64,000 bases of DNA, taken from NCBI RefSeq assembly GCF_003337485.1, contig NZ_QPJJ01000001.1:248001-312000 (forward strand), written 5' to 3'. The notes under the pieces are model-generated. The model was not told the origin of the DNA and made no database searches. It worked only from the letters and a program-made list of their open reading frames with translations. Source of the DNA: Saliterribacillus persicus. GTDB lineage: Bacteria > Bacillota > Bacilli > Bacillales > Amphibacillaceae. Below, piece by piece: positions 53,739 to 61,098 of the stretch. Within the stretch, counting starts at the first letter, position 1; the number at the start of each line of letters is the position of its first letter. Made by a program: the position numbers and the translations under genes.

Positions 53739-53924
53739 GTTGTTGGCTCCTTCAATTCTTTTAAAATGCTTTTGTAGAGACATTTGATTAGAAAGATCTC
53801 ACCCCGTTTCGTTCTTAGTTATTTCATTCCCTATCATTTCCTTTTCAAACTGGAAAATGCAATGGAGCCTTTTACTCCACTGCATTTTTATAAACGTGAC
53901 TTCTTTTTTTAAACCCTTATAAAA

Positions 53925-54443
53925 TTAAAAATAATCAAGCGCTGCTTTCCAATTGTCAATGCGATCATATCCTCGTTCGTTTATATTATGAGGTGCGGTG
54001 AAGATAATTCCTTTTCCTTTAAAATTCTTGAAATGTCTAACATTATCGTCAATTAGATAATCTGCATGAATGATACTTTTATTTCCGCAGAATACGAAAT
54101 TCATGTCACTGAGAAAGGAAAAGTGTTCCTTTAGCCATTCATATTTTGCTGTGAACGATCCTGGAAATTCCATTGCTGCAGTTGTTATAAATATCTCATA
54201 ATCTTTACTTAAGGTTTCAATTACTTCCTGGCTATCTGGCATCACTTTTAAATCTCTAAAAAATGTTGGATCGTTCTGGAATGTATGAATGGTTTCTATT
54301 TTGTCATTATGTAAGTATTTTAGTTTAGTACCGTGCAGATCCGCAATTGTGATGTTTTTACCTGTTGCTATATTAAATCTTTTAAGCTGCTCCGGTATAA
54401 AGTCAGCTATTACTTCATCCATATCTATTGCTATTCGCTTCAT
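53925..54443 (-). CDS. 5'(3')-deoxyribonucleotidase-like HAD phosphatase
   Basis: A 172-residue HAD protein of the NT5C/YorS-like family: catalytic DMDEV (nucleophile Asp and general acid Asp in RIAIDMDEVIADF), motif II Thr in IFITTAAMEFP, Lys in EHFSFLSDMNFVFCGNKSI, motif III DYLIDDNVRHF. It probably dephosphorylates (deoxy)nucleoside monophosphates. ATG 54443 has AAAGGATG upstream; two further ATGs lie 3 codons earlier. Transcription must start within or beyond the repeat array just upstream. Confidence 0.8.
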   Translation of the reverse strand: MKRIAIDMDEVIADFIPEQLKRFNIATGKNITIADLHGTKLKYLHNDKIETIHTFQNDPTFFRDLKVMPDSQEVIETLSKDYEIFITTAAMEFPGSFTAKYEWLKEHFSFLSDMNFVFCGNKSIIHADYLIDDNVRHFKNFKGKGIIFTAPHNINERGYDRIDNWKAALDYF

Positions 54444-54473
54444 TGTCATCATCCTTTCTTCAATTATTTTTAG

Positions 54474-54629
54474 AATACTAGATAAATGGTGGCAATACTA
54501 GATAGGTTGTGAGAAAGACTAGATATTCTCATCGAATACTAGAATACAATCTTACAAGACCCGATATCTCGTGTCTAAAACGAGATAAACCTCTCTCCAT
54601 GCTAGATAGTTACATCTGAATACCGGATA
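54474..54629 (+). repeat. Array of eight degenerate AGATA-cored units, plus orientation
   Basis: Units of the form AATACTAGATA end at 54484, 54504, 54525, 54545, 54566, 54587, 54608 and 54629; spacing 20, 21, 20, 21, 21, 21, 21. The conserved 11 bases vary around AAnnCnAGATA; the intervening 9-10 bases are unrelated. Mirrors the array at 54818-54973. Starts 31 bases upstream of the nucleotidase start codon. Not a CRISPR: units are degenerate, repeats too short, and no cas genes are near. Confidence 0.85.
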
Positions 54630-54817
54630 TCTATCTTTTCCCAAAATAAATAGAGGAAATCTTGCTTGGCTGTCGAATTATTACGACGAAGATGGACGCG
54701 TTTGAAGCAATGCTCTTTATTAGCTCAAGTAGGTAATAAGCGCGGACGGAAGTATCAACAAAAATAAAAACCAGCTTAAAACAGAGATTAATCTGAATTA
54801 AACTGGTGGGATCGAGT
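54630..54817. other. Unique core between the two repeat arrays, with a minus-strand terminator
   Basis: A 188-base segment separating the inverted arrays. It contains an intrinsic terminator on the minus strand (ACCAG at 54770-54774 with CTGGT at 54803-54807, interior pairs CAGA/TCTG, then TTTTTATTTTTG), suited to the nitroreductase transcript. The other part, 54655-54752, is GC-richer than its surroundings (GACGAAGATGGACGCGTTTG, CGCGGACGGA), has no coding frame and looks like an inserted or structured sequence. Confidence 0.6.
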
Positions 54818-54973
54818 TATCTGATATTAAGTTGGTACTATCTAGCTTGTGCTGAGAGTTTTCTAGTATTGATAGATAGTATCTAGCTTTATCAGTGTGA
54901 TTTCTCGTATTCCTATTTGGTTATCTGGCTTTGTATCCACTTATCTCGTATTGCATAAAGGATATCTAGCTTT
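54818..54973 (-). repeat. Array of eight degenerate AGATA-cored units, minus orientation
   Basis: On the plus strand units begin (TATCT) at 54818, 54839, 54860, 54880, 54901, 54922, 54942 and 54963; spacing 21, 21, 20, 21, 21, 20, 21. Read on the minus strand, two unit types alternate without exception: AAAGCTAGATA-like and AATACGAGATA-like. Intervening bases are unrelated. The last unit contains the stop codon of the nitroreductase gene. Confidence 0.85.
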
Positions 54974-55541
54974 GGATGTATGTACCTTCCATTACTGTTT
55001 CTGAAAGTGGTTTGCGATCAGATGGTTTTTCTCTTTCTTGTAGTTCATCACTTAGTAGGCTTTTATCCGCTTGATAACCAACAGCCACAACAGCATGAAG
55101 TGTGAAATGGTCAGGAATGTTTAACGCTTCCTTCGCTTGATCCTTAAAGAATCCTCCCATTGCATGTGTGATCATACCCTTTTTAGCGGCTTGTAACGAC
55201 ATGAATCCCCATGCGGCTCCAGTATCAAAAGCATGTGTTCCACCCTGTTCTTCATCCGATATAATTAGTACCAATGCTGGTGCTTTCTCACACCAAACAC
55301 GGTTTGCATCCATAATGAATGAATGGAACTTTTCACGATCTTCTTTAGTGCGTGCGACGATAAAGCGCCATGGCTGTTTGTTCATTGACGATGGTGCCCA
55401 GCGCGCCGCTTCTAACACACTAAATAGATCTTCCTCACTTACATTTTTGTCTTCATAAGATCTAGGTGACCACCTTTTTAGAAATATTTCGTCTACATCA
55501 TAATCCGCTTTTCGAATTTCTTCGCTTGTTTCTTTTGGCAA
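54966..55541 (-). CDS. Nitroreductase family FMN oxidoreductase
   Basis: A 191-residue flavoprotein: RWSPRSYEDKNVSEEDLFSV (FMN phosphate-binding RWSxR), AARWAPSSMNKQPWRFIVA, and GAAWGFMSLQAAKKGMITHA followed by GGF near the C-terminal third. It transfers electrons from NAD(P)H to nitro or other oxidised substrates; the physiological one is unknown. TTG start with GGAGGATTAG upstream. The stop TAG falls inside a unit of the 54818-54973 repeat array. Confidence 0.9.
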   Translation of the reverse strand: MPKETSEEIRKADYDVDEIFLKRWSPRSYEDKNVSEEDLFSVLEAARWAPSSMNKQPWRFIVARTKEDREKFHSFIMDANRVWCEKAPALVLIISDEEQGGTHAFDTGAAWGFMSLQAAKKGMITHAMGGFFKDQAKEALNIPDHFTLHAVVAVGYQADKSLLSDELQEREKPSDRKPLSETVMEGTYIQS

Positions 55542-55676
55542 AACTAATCCTCCTCTAATTTTTTTATTTAAATCTAATTATATTGCTTTGTGGAATATTC
55601 TACAAAAAATCCGACTTATTAACTTGTCTAGTTACACCTAGTGGGCTTTTGTCATACACTACCATGGGGTGATGAG

Positions 55677-55853
55677 ATGGATTATATTATCTTCTTAATC
55701 CGGTTTATGTTAATGATGATGATCGGTGTCCTTCTATATATTATATGGATACTGTTTGTAGCACCATTATTCGGGTTGAGGACTCTCTTTTTTTTATTAG
55801 GATTCTTTATTATTGGATTCAGCATAAAGCTAATACGACAAATTATTTCATGA
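55677..55853 (+). CDS. Small two-helix membrane protein
   Basis: A 58-residue, very hydrophobic protein with two predicted membrane helices (about 3-27 and 31-50, separated by PLFGLR) and a short basic tail (KLIRQ). ATG 55677 is preceded by GGGGTGATGAG; the frame begins at 55641 but lacks a site there. No family recognised. It stands alone between the nitroreductase and the RRNPP regulator, on the regulator's strand. Confidence 0.6.
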   Translation: MDYIIFLIRFMLMMMIGVLLYIIWILFVAPLFGLRTLFFLLGFFIIGFSIKLIRQIIS

Positions 55854-55954
55854 AAATACATCCTTTCACAAAATATTCACAACTTTTTAAAAGGATTTTT
55901 AGGTCTATTGATCGAATACTTTAGGGTATACTATTTGGAAAGCGAGAGGAATTT

Positions 55955-57235
55955 ATGCAGGACTTTGGCTCATTAATTCGTTACCATCGTAAGAAAAAAG
56001 GTTACACCTTAAAGCAAGTGTCCCAGGAAACGTCTTACTCCGTCAGTTATATTAGTCAGATTGAAAACGGGCGACATAGTTCTAGCGTCGTTGTATTAGA
56101 AACATTAGCAAATGTATTGGAAGCACCTGAATTACTTCGTGTAGAGGAGGATTTCACAAAAATAGATCAAGCACTAGATACTTGGTATCAGGCTATGCTA
56201 AATAAAAACCTTCCTGAAGTGGAAAGACTAGCTGAGAAGCTATCCTCCTATTTGCCAAAACCTTTTTATACGACATTAAACACGAAATACGAGCTCTATC
56301 ACTTCCGCTACTTGTTAGTAACAGACAAGATAACTGAAGCTATGCATATTTTCCCTGAATTTAAAGAACATTCACTCGGAGCAAGTGGGTTATATCAGAA
56401 GCTTGCTAGAAAAATTATCGGTATCTATTTCGTGAAATTAAATCAATTCTCAACTGCTCTACAATACTTCGAAGAAATCTCAACTGAGACAAATACATTG
56501 TCTCAAGAAGACCCAGAGCTAAATTACTACTTAGCACTAGTTTATAGCCGATTAGAGAAAATAATGGACTCGATTGAATCTGTCAATAAGGCATTACTGT
56601 ATTATCGTAGCTTAAATCAACACAATAACACCTTAGCGTGTGAAGTGCTTGTATGCATAAACTATATTATTGCAGAAAATTATGTAACAGCTGAAAAAAA
56701 ACTATTTAACTTACTTGAAGCCTACCAGCAATCAAAGCCATCTTTCTTAAAAGAGAGTTTCATCACACATAATATTGGCTATGTTTCTTTACGACTAAAG
56801 AAATATGATCAAGCAGTTGAATATTTAAAAAAGGCAATAAAAACAAAAACGACTGATCAAGAAAAAAGCTCTAGCTATTACTTGATTGCAGAGACGTATG
56901 CATGGGAAGGATACGCAAAATTAGCATTAACGTTTATTGATATATGTGAGTCTATTAAAGAAAACCCAAAGTATCAGTACAAAGCCTTTATACTGAAAAA
57001 TATTATCCTAGGAAAGACAACTACAAAGCCCTTCATCGAAAAATTAGAGAATGAAATACTTCCCTACTTCAAACAAATCGATGATCAAACAGAGATAGAG
57101 GATATTTCAAAAATGCTTGGTGATATATATTACAATGCAAGAATCTACAAGATGGCTGCTGATTATCGAAAAACTAAAAAGCAAGTACATTATTTAGAAA
57201 ATCTTCAGCTTAAATATAATAATGAAGGGAGGTGA
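55955..57235 (+). CDS. RRNPP-family (NprR/PlcR-like) peptide-responsive regulator
   Basis: A 426-residue protein: N-terminal XRE helix-turn-helix (about 5-60; RYHRKKKGYTLKQVSQETSY, SYISQIENGRHSSSVVVLE), then tandem TPR helices to the end (e.g. YFEEISTETNTLSQEDPELN; EYLKKAIKTKTTDQEKSSSY), the usual peptide-binding superhelix. Length matches NprR (about 423) better than PlcR (about 285). Directly downstream, five bases after the stop, is a secreted-peptide gene whose ribosome site (GGGAGGTG) lies in this gene's last codons. GAGAGGA precedes the ATG. It presumably senses the re-imported peptide. Confidence 0.88.
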   Translation: MQDFGSLIRYHRKKKGYTLKQVSQETSYSVSYISQIENGRHSSSVVVLETLANVLEAPELLRVEEDFTKIDQALDTWYQAMLNKNLPEVERLAEKLSSYLPKPFYTTLNTKYELYHFRYLLVTDKITEAMHIFPEFKEHSLGASGLYQKLARKIIGIYFVKLNQFSTALQYFEEISTETNTLSQEDPELNYYLALVYSRLEKIMDSIESVNKALLYYRSLNQHNNTLACEVLVCINYIIAENYVTAEKKLFNLLEAYQQSKPSFLKESFITHNIGYVSLRLKKYDQAVEYLKKAIKTKTTDQEKSSSYYLIAETYAWEGYAKLALTFIDICESIKENPKYQYKAFILKNIILGKTTTKPFIEKLENEILPYFKQIDDQTEIEDISKMLGDIYYNARIYKMAADYRKTKKQVHYLENLQLKYNNEGR

Positions 57236-57240
57236 ACTTT

Positions 57241-57363
57241 ATGAAAAGAAAATACTTAATTATTGCGATTATTGCGATTAGTCTTATTTTCACAACTGCT
57301 GGACAAGCTACAATTGCAGGAAATGATGCAGATTATCCCACTAGCGTAACCGAGAACTTCTAA
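57241..57363 (+). CDS. Secreted signalling-peptide precursor (Phr/NprX/PapR-like)
   Basis: A 40-residue precursor: basic MKRKY, hydrophobic LIIAIIAISLIFTTAG, and a polar C-terminal tail ending DADYPTSVTENF. This is the layout of Phr/NprX/PapR pheromone precursors, with the active peptide expected at or near the C-terminus (e.g. within PTSVTENF). GGGAGGTG stands six bases before the ATG and is part of the regulator gene's end, so the pair is translationally linked. Followed by a strong terminator. Exact mature peptide is inference. Confidence 0.75.
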   Translation: MKRKYLIIAIIAISLIFTTAGQATIAGNDADYPTSVTENF

Positions 57364-57413
57364 TTTCATCATCACTCATTCTTCAAAAGAATACTCCAAG
57401 ATTCCCACATCGA

Positions 57414-57447
57414 AAACATCGCGCGAAAATTTCGCGCGATGTTTTTA
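57414..57447. terminator. Strong terminator behind the regulator-peptide pair
   Basis: A 14-15-bp perfect stem (AAACATCGCGCGAAA at 57414-57428 and its complement at 57430-57444) with a 1-base centre, then TTTTTATT on plus and TTTTCG on minus. Serves converging transcripts of the peptide gene (plus) and YvrJ gene (minus). Confidence 0.88.
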
Positions 57448-57594
57448 TTAGTTCATTTTTGACGGCAACGCCACAATGGACTCTATTAATGTGTTCAGTT
57501 TCGTCTCAATACGGTGCAATAAATAAAAGGTCACCGCAACAGGAAATCCTACATCCGTCACTAAAGCGATCCATGTCTCTTCCAAGCGTTTCAC
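57448..57594 (-). CDS. YvrJ family small membrane protein
   Basis: A 48-residue protein, VKRLEETWIALVTDVGFPVA then VTFYLLHRIETKLNTLIESI, with one short membrane helix and a C-terminal amphipathic helix: the standard YvrJ form. GTG start (57592-57594) or TTG (57585) is possible. In Bacillaceae it follows DUF1659 and DUF2922 genes, as here, and its function is unknown. It resembles a tiny phage-holin-like protein. Confidence 0.78.
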   Translation of the reverse strand: MKRLEETWIALVTDVGFPVAVTFYLLHRIETKLNTLIESIVALPSKMN

Positions 57595-57613
57595 CTACCC
57601 TTCTTAGCTAAAA

Positions 57614-57641
57614 AGGAGAGTCAGCGATAGCCAACTCTCCT
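57614..57641 (-). terminator. Attenuator-like hairpin between DUF2922 and YvrJ genes
   Basis: AGGAGAGT (57614-57621) pairs with ACTCTCCT (57634-57641); TTTTTAG follows on the minus strand. It would reduce YvrJ expression relative to the upstream genes. Confidence 0.65.
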
Positions 57642-57646
57642 CCTCA

Positions 57647-57859
57647 TTAAATTTCTATATCAAATACATTTCGTTCTACAACACGCGCACTTTTCTTGCT
57701 TACAAGCGATCCACCAGACGAGTGAAAAGCATCTTGGGCGATGATCGTATCCATTGCTGCATCAACAGCTACTGGATCAACTGGTTCAATCGGATTATCA
57801 AGCGAAATCGTAACGATTTTTTCTAATTCATTTGCAAATTTAAGTTCTAAAGTCTTCAA
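57647..57859 (-). CDS. DUF2922 family protein
   Basis: A 70-residue soluble protein beginning MKTLELKFANELEKIVTISL, with PVAVDAAMDTIIAQDAFHS characteristic of DUF2922. Function unknown. TTG start preceded by AAAGGAGG at eight bases. Middle gene of the DUF1659-DUF2922-YvrJ operon. Confidence 0.85.
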   Translation of the reverse strand: MKTLELKFANELEKIVTISLDNPIEPVDPVAVDAAMDTIIAQDAFHSSGGSLVSKKSARVVERNVFDIEI

Positions 57860-57895
57860 GGGTTATTCCTCCTTTCTATAGCATCGAATTGTTCA

Positions 57896-58120
57896 TTACT
57901 CAGCTGTGATTACTTCTGTGTCATTACGCTTTACTCTGTAAAGTGTAAGCTGCTGAAGTGGAATCAATACTTCTGTGATTGCAAGCAATTGATCCGGAGT
58001 TGCGTCCATGTTTACGTTATTGAACGACTTTGTTTTGTAGATTTGTTTTCCCGTTTCTAAATCCAAGCCATTTTCAAATACTAACTGCAAGCGACTATCA
58101 ATTCGTTGTGCTACTGCCAT
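57896..58120 (-). CDS. DUF1659 family protein
   Basis: A 74-residue soluble protein: QRIDSRLQLVFENGLDLETG, KQIYKTKSFNNVNMDATPDQ, ending YRVKRNDTEVITAE. This is the DUF1659 form; function unknown. First gene of its operon, ATG with AAAGGAGGGTGAGG upstream. The three-gene set is a common, uncharacterised Bacillaceae operon. Confidence 0.85.
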   Translation of the reverse strand: MAVAQRIDSRLQLVFENGLDLETGKQIYKTKSFNNVNMDATPDQLLAITEVLIPLQQLTLYRVKRNDTEVITAE

Positions 58121-58235
58121 GACTGCCTCACCCTCCTTTCACTCTTATAATCAAAAGAAGAGAAAAAAAGGTGTCTGTTTTTTGTAACTTTTTAATATTT
58201 AATTCGTCTTATGTAATAAGGACTTTTGTGCATAC

Positions 58236-58270
58236 TAAAAAGAAGTACCCAGTATAATATGGATACTTCT
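58236..58270 (-). terminator. Terminator after the 49-residue small gene
   Basis: AGAAGTA (58241-58247) pairs with TACTTCT (58264-58270), extended by CCA/TGG across one G-U; on the minus strand TTTTTAG follows. It lies 14 bases after the small gene's stop, supporting that gene. Confidence 0.75.
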
Positions 58271-58283
58271 CAAGTAGACTGTA

Positions 58284-58433
58284 CTATATTAGTTTTTTTT
58301 CCATTATTTTCGGTAGTTCTGACTTTAAGTTTTCCATGATGTCATCAAAACTTTCACCCTTTGATTCTTTTTCTTGTATGCTTGTTAAAATATAATATAG
58401 CTGTTGTTGCTCTTTTGTAGCTACCTTTAACAT
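58284..58433 (-). CDS. 49-residue small hydrophilic protein
   Basis: A 49-codon gene with AGGAGG six bases before its ATG and a terminator directly behind its stop. The product begins MLKVATKEQQQLYYILTSIQ and is helical and charged, without a signal peptide or membrane segment. No family recognised with certainty; it has the look of small Bacillus sporulation-linked or regulatory proteins. Transcribed alone. Confidence 0.65.
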   Translation of the reverse strand: MLKVATKEQQQLYYILTSIQEKESKGESFDDIMENLKSELPKIMEKKLI

Positions 58434-58641
58434 CGTTAGCCTCCTGTTAACTAAAAATTTTAACTGATAGAATAGTTCGTTTTCTTATTCGTTTTATGAC
58501 TTTTTTTAACACACTACATTATTTTAAAACTTTTGTGATAATAAATCTTTTGCTAAATTTTATTTACCCGGAATAGAATAAGTAAAAACATAATGAAATA
58601 TTACATTGCTATTAAATTAGTAATATACTATTCAGATTCAA

Positions 58642-58670
58642 TTGCAAATTCTTGAAATTATCTTTATAAT
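58642..58670 (+). promoter_or_regulatory. Sigma-A promoter of the LCP gene
   Basis: TTGCAA (58642-58647) and TATAAT (58665-58670), spaced 17 bases, 48 bases upstream of the LCP start. The -10 box is consensus. Confidence 0.65.
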
Positions 58671-58717
58671 AGTTTAAGTTATGACATTTTGAGTATGAAA
58701 TTTTAAGGAGTATGAAT

Positions 58718-59749
58718 ATGGAACGTAAAGAAATGCGTAAATTACAAAAAAAACAGGGAAGAAGAAAAAAGTTACGAGTATTTCTCTCTGTTTTTATTTT
58801 AGCTTTAATTATAGGAATAGGAACTGGCGTATATTTAATTTATGAAACGTATCAAGCTGCAAGTGATACTTACGATGAGTTAGAACGAGGAGAAAAATCA
58901 GAAAAGAGAGAACAAGCTGTCTCTATTAGTAATGACCCTATTTCAATCTTAATGATGGGGGTCGAAAATTATACTTCTGACGGAGATCATGGTCGTTCTG
59001 ATACCTTAATGGTGGCTACTTTTAACCCTGAAGATGAACATTTAAAACTACTAAGTATACCGAGAGATACGTTAGTTGACATTCCTGGAAGAGACAATAG
59101 AGATAAAATTAATCATTCATTTGCTTTTGGTGGTAAGGAACTAACTATTAAAACAGTAGAAAATTTCTTAGATATCCCTATTGATTACTATGCAACAGTT
59201 AATTTTGAAGGATTTAAAGCTATTGTAGATACATTAGGTGGTATAACTGTTGATGTACCATTTGAATTCGAACAAAATAGTGATGATCGAGTTGCTGAAA
59301 AATTACAGTTCCGAGAAGGTGAAATGGACCTGAATGGTCGATACGCTCTAGCATATGCTAGAATGCGAAAGGCAGATCCTGCTGGTGACTTTGGACGAAA
59401 TGAACGTCAAAAACAAGTAATTGAAGCTATAATAAAAGAAGTGACCTCAGTTTCTACAGTGACAAAAGTTGATGATCTTGGTAAAGATCTGGGGGAAAAT
59501 GTAGAGACAAACATGAAAGTTAGTGAAGGACTCAGCTTTTTAAAAAAATATTCCAATTTTAGAACTTCTAATATTGAGCAGTTAAAATTAGACGGCTATG
59601 ACGATCGAATTGATGGTGTCTACTATTATGTTCCAGATGAAACATCATTAGCTAATATCCAAAATGAATTAAAAAATCACTTAGATTTAAATAATACTTC
59701 CTCCTTAAGAACTGAATCCACAAACATAGAAGAAGCAGCAATCAACTGA
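58718..59749 (+). CDS. LytR-CpsA-Psr (LCP) family cell-wall polymer ligase
   Basis: A 343-residue type II membrane protein: basic N-terminus, one helix (about 20-42), then an extracellular LCP domain (ISILMMGVENYTSDGDHGRS, LLSIPRDTLVDIPG, DKINHSFAFGG, VPFEFEQNSDD and the Arg-rich LAYARMRKADPAGDFGRNER). LCP enzymes attach teichoic acid or capsule from undecaprenyl carriers to peptidoglycan. ATG 58718 has AAGGAG at six to seven bases; the ATG two codons earlier is too close. The next gene encodes the matching polymer-initiating transferase, convergent. Confidence 0.9.
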   Translation: MERKEMRKLQKKQGRRKKLRVFLSVFILALIIGIGTGVYLIYETYQAASDTYDELERGEKSEKREQAVSISNDPISILMMGVENYTSDGDHGRSDTLMVATFNPEDEHLKLLSIPRDTLVDIPGRDNRDKINHSFAFGGKELTIKTVENFLDIPIDYYATVNFEGFKAIVDTLGGITVDVPFEFEQNSDDRVAEKLQFREGEMDLNGRYALAYARMRKADPAGDFGRNERQKQVIEAIIKEVTSVSTVTKVDDLGKDLGENVETNMKVSEGLSFLKKYSNFRTSNIEQLKLDGYDDRIDGVYYYVPDETSLANIQNELKNHLDLNNTSSLRTESTNIEEAAIN

Positions 59750-59770
59750 GATTGCTGCTTCTTTCCTATT
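59731..59770. terminator. Terminator overlapping the last LCP codons
   Basis: AGAAGCAGCAATC (59731-59743) and GATTGCTGCTTCT (59750-59762) form a perfect 13-bp stem, then TTCCTATTTTTT on plus. The left arm encodes the LCP C-terminus and the stop lies in the loop. Confidence 0.88.
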
Positions 59771-59772
59771 TT

Positions 59773-60846
59773 TTATACCTTTTGTCTTTTTCGAAATAAC
59801 TTCTTTATACTTCCAAGTAATGGTTGCTGACCATTCAGTAAAATACCAGATAACTCAGCAATCAACTGTATTCCAAGCACTATCAATCCTATGATTATGA
59901 GGGATGTTAGCATGGTTGCACTATTAAAAATGACAGCCATTATTCCAAAAAAACCACTGAAGCCATAAATAATCAAAACAGAAGCTCTATGGCTATATCC
60001 CATCTCTACTAATTGGTAGTGGATATGTTTTCTGTCTGCAGTTCCTATACTTTGCTTGTTTATTGCTCGCCTAATAATTGCGAACATGGTATCAAATATT
60101 GGTACTGCTATCACAATTATTGGAATAATAAAACTAAATAAAGCTACATTTTTAAACAGACCTAACATTGAAATTACAGCGATTGCGTAACCTAGAAATA
60201 AAGCACCCGTGTCCCCCATAAAAATCTTAGCTGGATAAAAGTTATGGTATAAGAAACCTAAGCAACTTCCAACTAGAATAATTCCTAAATATACTACAAT
60301 AATACGATAATCTGTAATAGCAATAATTAAAATACTGGTCAACCCAATGGCCGATACTCCGGCCGCTAAACCATCTAAACCATCAATTAAATTAATAGCA
60401 TTAGAAACGCCGACAATCCAGAGAATTGTTAAGACTATTCCTAGTCCTTCTAATTGCACCTGGCCTACAAAAGGCATCGTGACCTTATCGATAACAAGTC
60501 CAGAGGACACAACTACTATAGCTGCAGAAAATTGCCCTATTAATTTTTGATATGGTTTTAACGTAAAGAAATCATCTAACAAACCTGTTAATACAATTAT
60601 TAATCCACCAATTATTATTTCTAACATATGAGGATGTTGAGGTTGAAGATAAATCAGCCCAGCACTCACACCTATAACAATTGCTAAACCACCTAAACGT
60701 GCTACAGATCCGTTATGTTTTTTTCTTTCATTCGGTTTATCTACGACATCAAAGTAAATAGCTATTCGTCTAATTAAAGGTGTCACTATAAATGCCACCA
60801 ATGTTGATATCAAAAACGCGATCACAAGCTCAGAGATATTATACAT
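59773..60846 (-). CDS. tagO: Undecaprenyl-phosphate GlcNAc-1-phosphate transferase (TagO/WecA type)
   Basis: A 357-residue polytopic enzyme (about 10-11 helices) with the family Asp motifs: LTGLLDDFFTLK (DD pair), NAINLIDGLDGLAAG, FMGDTGALFLG and the His loop GTADRKHIHYQLVE. It starts linkage-unit synthesis for wall teichoic acid or other wall polymers by making undecaprenyl-PP-GlcNAc. ATG 60846 has AGGTG eight bases upstream; a GTG three codons earlier lacks a site. The convergent LCP ligase would act at the other end of the same pathway. Confidence 0.9.
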   Translation of the reverse strand: MYNISELVIAFLISTLVAFIVTPLIRRIAIYFDVVDKPNERKKHNGSVARLGGLAIVIGVSAGLIYLQPQHPHMLEIIIGGLIIVLTGLLDDFFTLKPYQKLIGQFSAAIVVVSSGLVIDKVTMPFVGQVQLEGLGIVLTILWIVGVSNAINLIDGLDGLAAGVSAIGLTSILIIAITDYRIIVVYLGIILVGSCLGFLYHNFYPAKIFMGDTGALFLGYAIAVISMLGLFKNVALFSFIIPIIVIAVPIFDTMFAIIRRAINKQSIGTADRKHIHYQLVEMGYSHRASVLIIYGFSGFFGIMAVIFNSATMLTSLIIIGLIVLGIQLIAELSGILLNGQQPLLGSIKKLFRKRQKV

Positions 60847-61049
60847 TCCATTCACACCTACTTAAAATAGTTATGTGTACTGCCCACATATTTTATCACA
60901 ACTTTTCCTATTATCCTATCCCTATTTAATGAGACGAAAAAAATAACTCATAAGTTACAAAAAGTATTATATTATTTCGTTATGAGCATTATATTTCTGT
61001 CGTTAATTATTATATTTCACTATTTCTAGCAATTTGAAACCAATTTACA

Positions 61050-61093
61050 AAAAAAGAAGTCCATAGCGCTATTATTAATGGCCATGAACTTCT
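61050..61093 (-). terminator. Terminator of the protease-carboxypeptidase gene
   Basis: AGAAGTCCATAGC (61055-61067) pairs with GCCATGAACTTCT (61081-61093) over 13 bp with two G-U pairs; on the minus strand a U7 run follows. It begins 5 bases after the stop codon of the large gene. Confidence 0.88.
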
Positions 61094-61098
61094 ATTAA

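Noticed and set aside
54474-54973. CRISPR array
   Set aside because: Repeats are only about 11 bp, degenerate, switch orientation in the middle, and no cas genes are nearby.
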